A DNA stretch of 64,000 nt, taken from the NCBI RefSeq assembly GCF_018069625.1, contig NZ_CP072941.1:2728001-2792000 (forward strand). The letters are read 5' to 3'. Under the pieces are notes generated by a model that saw only the letters and a program-made list of their open reading frames with translations, had not been told where the DNA came from and did not search any database. Every line of letters begins with the position of its first letter. Position 1 is the stretch's first letter. Position numbers and translations under genes: made by a program. Source of the stretch: Streptomyces yatensis. Its GTDB lineage: Bacteria; Actinomycetota; Actinomycetes; Streptomycetales; Streptomycetaceae. Below, piece by piece: positions 58,882-64,000 of this stretch.

Positions 58882-60953
58882 CTCGCTCCTCCAGTGGAGA
58901 TCGGGGCCGCCGAGGTCAGCAGCTCCAGGGTGGGCACATCGGATCTGATCAGCCCGAAGGTCTGGATGTACAGCGACAATTCGGCCTCCAGGGCGCGGAT
59001 CATCGTATCGGCGCCGCGGAAGCCATGGCCCTCGCCCTCGAAGGTGAGGTACGCGTGCGGGATACCGCGCCCTGAGACCGCCTCCAGGAACCGCTCGCAC
59101 TGCTCGGGCGGGCAGATGGTGTCGTCCAGCCCCTGGAGCAGCACAAAGGGCGAGCCGATGCGATCGGCCCGGTGCAGCGGGGAGCGCTCGCGGTAGCGGT
59201 CCGCCACCTCCGCGAGCGGGCCGACCAGCGATTCGGTGTAGCACGACTCGAAGTCATGGGTGCCGCCGGTGGCCCAGGAGACCAGGTCGAGGATGGGGTA
59301 GGTGACGGTGGCGCAGGCGTAGAGATCCGTGGCGGTGAGGGAGGCCGCCGCCGTCCAGCCGCCCGCGCTGCCGCCGCGGATCGCGAGCCGGGCGCGGTCG
59401 GCGATGCCCTCGTCGGCGAGCGCCCCGGCGACGGCGGCGCAGTCCTCGACGTCGACCACGCCCCACTGCTCGCGCAGCCGCTCGCGGTAGGCGCGGCCGT
59501 AGCCCGTGGAGCCCCCGTAGTTGACCTCGGCGACGCCGATGCCGCGTGAGGTGAAATAGGCGATCTCCAGGTCGAGCACGAGAGGGGCGCGGCCGGTGGG
59601 CCCGCCATGCGCCCAGATCACATACGGCGGAAGCTCTCCGTCGGGTGCGGTGTGGCCGGGATGGCGCGGGGGATACAGCTGGGCGTGGATCTCCCGGCCG
59701 TCCGGTCCGGCGAAGGTGCGGGCCAGGGGCCGGGGGTAGTACGCGGGGTCCACGGGGTCGGTGTGGGCGTTGCCGATGACCCGGGAGCGGCCGGTGCACA
59801 CGTCCAGCTCCATCACCTCATGGCCGCTGTGCGGGCTCGCCGCGACGCCGACCACGCGTGTGCCGTTCACGGCCAGGGTCGGCTCCCACTCGGTCCAGGG
59901 GCCCGGCACATCGGCCGTCCGGCCGGTCCGTGGGTCGAGGATGCCGAGGGCGGCGGCGCCCCGGCCGTGCAGCACCGCGATCAGACCGCCGGCCAGCGGG
60001 GCGAACCAGCGGTGGCCCAGCTTCCACAGCGGCCCGCCGAACTCCTCCTCGCGGGGGCAGAGCGCCACCGGCCGTCCGGCCCGGCCCCATTCCCGCACAC
60101 CGGCCGCCTCCTCCGGCGGCTCCAGACGGTGCAGATTCCACCAGCCGGTGCGGTCGGTGGCCGCGAGCAGCGCGCCGTCCTCGGCCCACTCGATCTGGGC
60201 GACCGACTCCTCCGGCCCGCCCAGCACCGCCCGGGCACCGGTGAAGGAGCCGTCCTCCGCGACATCGGCCAGCATCACCTCCGTGCCGTCCCAGGGCATC
60301 CGGGGGTGGTCCCAGGCGATCCAGGCGGCCCGGCGGCCGTCGGGCGAGAGCCGGGGCCCGGTGAGGAAGCGGTGCCGGTCGTCGGTCAGCTCGCGCACCG
60401 CCGCGCGGTCCTCGGCGGCCGAACCGTCCAGCGGTACGGCGGCGATCACCCGCCGCACATCCGTCGGCCCTTCGCCCGTGAACTCCTCCAGCACACACCA
60501 CACCTCGCCGCGCTCCGGGTGCGGCACCGGATCCGCCCAGCGCAGCCCCTCCCCCACCGCCGACAGCGGGGTCAGCGGGCGCGGCGCGCTCCCGGCCGGG
60601 GCGTCCGGCTCACAGATGTACAACCGCTGGTCGGCGAAGTGGACGAACACCACCAGCGGGCCGCCGCTCGCACGGTCCACCGCGGCCCAGGGCATTCCGC
60701 CGTACCCCATCACCTTGCTGCGCACGTTCCACGGCGGGGCCAGCACCGTGACCTCCGCGCCGTCGGTGCGCCGCCGGATCAGGGCGCGGCGGCCGCCCTC
60801 GCCGGGGCGCGGGGCGGTCCACCACACCTCCTCGCCGACCGTGCCCACATACTCCGGATGGCCGTCGTACGAGGCGACGAGCGCGGCGTCGACCGGGGAA
60901 CTCCAGGCTCCGTAGGGGGCCGTGACGGCCGTCTGCTGTTGCACCGTTCGCAC
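58878..60953 (-). CDS. S9 family serine peptidase (prolyl-oligopeptidase/acylaminoacyl type)
   Basis: The 691-residue protein has an N-terminal propeller-like part with repeated blades (RRAAWIAWDHPRMPWDGTEV) and a C-terminal alpha/beta hydrolase. The catalytic Ser is in LAIRGGSAGGWTAA, the Asp in LLQGLDDTICPPEQ and the His in FEGEGHGFRG. No signal peptide, so it is cytosolic. It likely trims short peptides from their N-termini. It lies 6 bases after the M20 peptidase and overlaps the transferase start. Confidence 0.92.
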   Translation of the reverse strand: MRTVQQQTAVTAPYGAWSSPVDAALVASYDGHPEYVGTVGEEVWWTAPRPGEGGRRALIRRRTDGAEVTVLAPPWNVRSKVMGYGGMPWAAVDRASGGPLVVFVHFADQRLYICEPDAPAGSAPRPLTPLSAVGEGLRWADPVPHPERGEVWCVLEEFTGEGPTDVRRVIAAVPLDGSAAEDRAAVRELTDDRHRFLTGPRLSPDGRRAAWIAWDHPRMPWDGTEVMLADVAEDGSFTGARAVLGGPEESVAQIEWAEDGALLAATDRTGWWNLHRLEPPEEAAGVREWGRAGRPVALCPREEEFGGPLWKLGHRWFAPLAGGLIAVLHGRGAAALGILDPRTGRTADVPGPWTEWEPTLAVNGTRVVGVAASPHSGHEVMELDVCTGRSRVIGNAHTDPVDPAYYPRPLARTFAGPDGREIHAQLYPPRHPGHTAPDGELPPYVIWAHGGPTGRAPLVLDLEIAYFTSRGIGVAEVNYGGSTGYGRAYRERLREQWGVVDVEDCAAVAGALADEGIADRARLAIRGGSAGGWTAAASLTATDLYACATVTYPILDLVSWATGGTHDFESCYTESLVGPLAEVADRYRERSPLHRADRIGSPFVLLQGLDDTICPPEQCERFLEAVSGRGIPHAYLTFEGEGHGFRGADTMIRALEAELSLYIQTFGLIRSDVPTLELLTSAAPISTGGAS

Positions 60954-60959
60954 CGTTCT

Positions 60960-62300
60960 TCACGCTCTCTGCAGGAAGTGGTCGAGCACCCGGACGCCGA
61001 AGTGCAGGGCTTCCACCGGGACCCGCTCGTCCACGGCGTGGTAGAGCGCCTGATAGTCGAAGCCCTCGGGCAGCCGCAGCGGCGAGAAGCCGTATCCGGC
61101 GATGCCGAGCCGGGAGAACTGCTTGGCGTCGGTGCCGCCCGACATGCAGTACGGCACGGCGTGGGCGCCGGGGTCGAAGTGCTCGACGGCGGCGCGCATC
61201 GCCCGGTAGGTGGGGGTGTCGATCGGCGCCTCCAGCGGCCGCTCCCGGTGGTGGAACTCCCACTCCACGTCCGGCCCGGTGAGCCGGTCCAGGGTGTCGT
61301 GGAACTCCTCCTCGCCGCCGGGCAGCATCCGCCCGTCCACATAGGCGGTGGCGCTGCCGGGGATCACATTGACCTTGTAACCGGCCTCCAGCACCGTGGG
61401 GTTGGCGCTGTTGCGCACGGTCGGCTCGATCAGGGCGGCGGCGGGCCCGAGCTTGGCCAGCAGGGCGTCGACGTCGAAGTCCGCGGCGTCCACTTCGGCG
61501 GGGATGCCCTGGAGCGCGGCCAGTTCGGTGAGCGCGGCCTTCACCGTGGGCGTCAGCCGGACCGGCCAGCGGTGCTCGCCGATCCGGGCGACGGCGGCGG
61601 CCAGCCTGCTGACCGCGTTGTCCCGGTTGACCTTGGAGCCGTGTCCGGCGCGGCCGTGCGCGGTGAGCTTCAGCCAGGCCGTGCCGCGCTCCCCCGCCGC
61701 GATGGGGTAGATCCGCGACCCGGGCCCGGCGTGGAAGGTGAAGGCCCCGGACTCGCTGATGCCCTCGGTGCAGCCCTCGAAGAGGTCGGCGTGGCGCTCG
61801 GCGAGGAAGCCGGAGCCCCAGGCGGCGCTGTCCTCCTCATCGGCGGTGAAGGCCAGCACGATGTCCCGGCGCGGCCGCACGCCCGTCCGCGCCCAGGCCC
61901 GGACGACCGCGAGCACCATCGCGTCCATGTTCTTCATGTCGATGGCGCCCCGGCCCCAGACGACGCCGTCGCGCACCTCCCCGGAGAAGGGGTGCACGGT
62001 CCAGTCGGCGGGCTCGGCGGGCACCACGTCCAGATGGCCGTGGACCAGCAGCGCGGGCGCGGACGGATCGGTGCCCTCGATCCGGGCCACGACATTGGTG
62101 CGCCCGGGCGAGCGCTCCAGCAAGGTGGGCTCGATCTCCACATCGCCGAGCATCTCCGCCACATACTCGGCGGCCGGGCGCTCCGAGCAGTCACCGCCGC
62201 CGCGGTTGGTGGTGTCGATCCTGATCAGCTCGGAGGTGAACCGCACCACCTCGTCGAGCGTCCGGTCGTCGATGGTCTCAGGACGGTCCGTGTCAGCCAT
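60960..62300 (-). CDS. M20-family metallopeptidase
   Basis: The 446-residue protein has the zinc pair in LVHGHLDVVPAEPADW and VWGRGAIDMKNMDA, the Glu pair in LAFTADEEDSAAWG, and SESGAFTFH later. Family members are aminoacylases, carboxypeptidases or dipeptidases with broad substrates. A dimerisation lid domain occupies the middle (WLKLTAHGRAGHGSKVNRDN). ATG 62300 overlaps the M55 stop by eight bases, and GGAGCAAT precedes it. With the M55 and S9 peptidases it could process peptides with D-residues or acyl groups. Confidence 0.93.
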   Translation of the reverse strand: MADTDRPETIDDRTLDEVVRFTSELIRIDTTNRGGGDCSERPAAEYVAEMLGDVEIEPTLLERSPGRTNVVARIEGTDPSAPALLVHGHLDVVPAEPADWTVHPFSGEVRDGVVWGRGAIDMKNMDAMVLAVVRAWARTGVRPRRDIVLAFTADEEDSAAWGSGFLAERHADLFEGCTEGISESGAFTFHAGPGSRIYPIAAGERGTAWLKLTAHGRAGHGSKVNRDNAVSRLAAAVARIGEHRWPVRLTPTVKAALTELAALQGIPAEVDAADFDVDALLAKLGPAAALIEPTVRNSANPTVLEAGYKVNVIPGSATAYVDGRMLPGGEEEFHDTLDRLTGPDVEWEFHHRERPLEAPIDTPTYRAMRAAVEHFDPGAHAVPYCMSGGTDAKQFSRLGIAGYGFSPLRLPEGFDYQALYHAVDERVPVEALHFGVRVLDHFLQRA

Positions 62301-63126
62301 ATTGCTCCTCCACCGCGGCCGAGACGACCGTCGTGACGGCCTTGAAGCAGCGGATCCCCTCGTACATGGTCGGTGAGGTGTAGGCGACGCGCCGCTCGCC
62401 GCTGCGCTCCACGCCCGGCACCACGCTCGCCGCCCCCACCAGATGCTCGGCGTCGAATTCCAACTCCACCGTGAACGGCCCGCCGCGGGCGGGCTCGTGG
62501 CGCACCGCCAGCACCGCCGCCTCCCGGGCCGCCGCCCGGATGTCGGCGGCCGTGCGGGCGGGGGTGCGGCAGACCGCCGCATAGCGCGAGACATAGTCCT
62601 TGACCGCGACCGAACGGGCGTCCAGCGCATAGTCCGCGGCGTCCTCGCAGGTCTTGTCGTCCCCGGTCACCAGCACCACCGGCACCCCGTACTCGGCGGC
62701 CACCAGGGCGTTGAGCCGGCCCTCACTGGCCCGCGCGCCGTTCACCCACACTCCGGTGATCGAGTTGGCGAGGTAGGTGTGGGCGAGGACGCCCTCGGTG
62801 CCCGCGCCGGTGTGATAGCCGACGAACGCCACTCCGTCCACATCACCGTGCTGCACGCCCTCGACCATGCTCAGGCTCTTGTGCCGGCCGGTGAGCATCT
62901 GGGCTCGGTCGTCCAGCTCTTCCAGCAGCAGATTGCGCATGGTCCAATGCGCCTCGTTGATGAGCACCTCGTCCGCACCGCCGTCGAGGAATCCGGCGAC
63001 GGCCGCGCTCACATCGGAGGTGAACAGACGGCGGCAGCGCTCCCACTGGGGAGTGCCGGGCAGCACATCAGCCGGCCAGGTGACGCCGGTGGCGCCCTCC
63101 ATGTCGGCGCTGATGAGGATCTTCAT
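62293..63126 (-). CDS. M55-family D-aminopeptidase (DppA-like)
   Basis: The 277-residue protein starts KILISADMEGATGVTWPADV, the M55 zinc-binding signature with Asp and Glu. INEAHWTMRNLLLEELDDRA and VAFVGYHTGAGTEGVLAHTY supply the His ligands, as in DppA, a self-compartmentalised decamer that removes N-terminal D-Ala from D-Ala-D-Ala-type peptides. It heads the operon M55, M20, S9, phosphopantetheinyl transferase, GNAT. Recycling of wall peptides is the likely role. GAGGC lies just before ATG 63126. Confidence 0.92.
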   Translation of the reverse strand: MKILISADMEGATGVTWPADVLPGTPQWERCRRLFTSDVSAAVAGFLDGGADEVLINEAHWTMRNLLLEELDDRAQMLTGRHKSLSMVEGVQHGDVDGVAFVGYHTGAGTEGVLAHTYLANSITGVWVNGARASEGRLNALVAAEYGVPVVLVTGDDKTCEDAADYALDARSVAVKDYVSRYAAVCRTPARTAADIRAAAREAAVLAVRHEPARGGPFTVELEFDAEHLVGAASVVPGVERSGERRVAYTSPTMYEGIRCFKAVTTVVSAAVEEQYG

Positions 63127-63175
63127 GCCTCGTCACGTTACGCGTCGCGCCCGACCCGAACCACCCCTGTGGATA

Positions 63176-63186
63176 ACTGGTCCAGT
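63176..63186. promoter_or_regulatory. Palindrome upstream of the peptidase operon
   Basis: ACTGGTCCAGT is an 11-bp palindrome centred on one base, lying 50 bases upstream of the M55 start. Extended, it reads TGGTCCAGTCCA, 10 of 12 like a GntR/DasR-type core. A -10-like TATCG follows nearby. It may be an operator, but it is weak evidence. Confidence 0.35.
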
Positions 63187-63307
63187 CCACTATCGTGTCC
63201 GGCCCGTGCCCGCCTCGTCAGGCGCGTACCCGCCGCGCCCCGACACCCGCGCGCAAGGGCCCCGATCACCCGCGGGCACGCGCCCCGACCGCCCGCGGGC
63301 AAGGGCC

Positions 63308-64000
63308 CTACGCCCGCGAGACCACGAACCAGCGGGCCGGCAGCTCGACCCGTGAGCCGTCCGGCCACTGCTCCGTCTGGGCCAGCGCCGTCGGGCCCTC
63401 GGCGAGGATCTCCAGCCCGGCCTCCGCCAGCACCTCCGGCACCTCCTTGTCCGCCGCGTCGGCCGGCCGCAGCCCGTGGTCGAAGACCCGGCGCAGCTTC
63501 AGCGGCGGACCGCCCGGGCTCGCCGCCAGCTCCCCCAGCACGGCCTTGGACTCCGCCGTCAGCTCCACGACGAACCCCCGCCCGCGCCGCCCCAGCAGCG
63601 TGGCCACCGCCTCCGCGACCGGACGCCGGTCGGCGGCGTCGCTCTGGTGGATGACGGCCCGCATATACACATTGGCGTCGCCGATCCGCCGGCCCAGCTC
63701 CGCCACCGCGGCCGCGTCGGTCAGGCTCAGCTGCCGGTACTCCGCCGCGCCCGCCGGATCGGCGCGCCGCGCGTGCTCCACCGCGGCGCGGGACAGGTCG
63801 ACGCCCACCGCCCGCCCGAAGCGGGAGGCCAGATAGCGGGTCTGGGTGCCGTTGCCGCAGCCCAGGTCGACGATCGGCAGCGAGGGGTCGGCGTACGGCG
63901 CCAGCAGGTCCAGATGCGGGGCGGCGCTCAGCGAGGGGTCCGCGTCCCAGATGGCGTCCCCCGGGGTGTCCGAGGTCTGCTGCCAGTAGCTCTCCCACGC
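63308..64000 (-). CDS. Class I SAM-dependent methyltransferase, 5' end cut by window edge
   Basis: Only the C-terminal 230 residues are visible. The SAM motif I is VDLGCGNGTQTRYLASRFG, followed by AVGVDLSRAAVEHARRADP and, later, GRRGRGFVVELTAESKAVLG. It ends in RVELPARWFVVSRA. The general pattern fits actinobacterial methyltransferases of unknown substrate. Its start lies beyond base 64000. The gap between it and the M55 operon holds a short CGCGGGCA-type repeat at about 63245-63303. Confidence 0.88.
   Translation of the reverse strand, partial: AWESYWQQTSDTPGDAIWDADPSLSAAPHLDLLAPYADPSLPIVDLGCGNGTQTRYLASRFGRAVGVDLSRAAVEHARRADPAGAAEYRQLSLTDAAAVAELGRRIGDANVYMRAVIHQSDAADRRPVAEAVATLLGRRGRGFVVELTAESKAVLGELAASPGGPPLKLRRVFDHGLRPADAADKEVPEVLAEAGLEILAEGPTALAQTEQWPDGSRVELPARWFVVSRA

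Overview
The window is about 72% GC by eye, uses G/C at third codon positions almost throughout, and carries a spore-pigment (whiE-type) type II polyketide locus, DUF397/DUF5753 genes, a class F sortase, a SpoIIE/ATPase regulator and F420-type oxidoreductases. Together these point to a Streptomyces chromosome, probably near the conserved core. No rRNA, tRNA, CRISPR array or intact mobile element was seen. Genes are called from protein motifs, start-codon context and operon overlaps; families are recognised from memory, not from a database search.

Layout. 0-7 kb: a methyltransferase cut by the left edge, a phosphotransferase, an MFS remnant, an AAA ATPase, a tiny membrane protein, an aldo/keto reductase with a MerR-type promoter, an amidohydrolase, and a divergent regulatory pair (anti-sigma-type ATPase and DUF5753 regulator) that seems to have lost both 5' ends in one deletion, leaving DUF397 behind. 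7-13.4 kb: a minus-strand operon of a SpoIIE-type phosphatase followed by a complete sugar ABC transporter. 13.7-16.4 kb: GNAT, then a three-gene secreted operon (two concanavalin-fold proteins and an FN3 lipoprotein) behind a DasR-like operator. 16.4-19.4 kb: TetR, a five-copy operator array, a TetX-like monooxygenase and a hydrolase. 19.4-25.3 kb: dipeptidase, MarR/EamA exporter pair, metallo-hydrolase plus DedA, an ISAs1 remnant, and a TetR/NTF2 pair.

25.5-32.6 kb: the complete whiE-like spore-pigment cluster (ORFVIII divergent from ORFI-VII), closed by a terminator. 32.9-34.3 kb: a charged cell-wall protein and its likely class F sortase. 34.4-39.3 kb (minus): O-methyltransferase, beta-helix protein, metallo-hydrolase with a long Pro/Ala/Asp tail, and an aminotransferase-fold protein without a single lysine. 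39.4-48 kb: a stress region (hemerythrin, GAF-ANTAR, PAS-GAF, F420 oxidoreductase, TPP enzyme, DJ-1 protein, large catalase) with SigB-like promoter motifs. 48-55 kb: repeats, a mycothiol-isomerase-fold protein, a holin-like membrane protein, a baeRF2/DUF2795/CBS group reminiscent of dormancy genes, a methyltransferase, VOC and DUF5709. 55-63 kb (minus): a DUF5107/TPR protein, then an operon of D-aminopeptidase, M20 and S9 peptidases, a phosphopantetheinyl transferase and a GNAT. A methyltransferase is cut by the right edge.

A recurrent oddity is short tandem-repeat expansion, in frame inside at least five proteins and also in several intergenic gaps. The most promising leads are the DasR-like operator on the secreted ConA-fold operon, the 5 x 15 bp operator array, the lysine-free aminotransferase, the phosphopantetheinyl transferase embedded in a peptidase operon, and the sensor-phosphatase/sugar-transporter operon.
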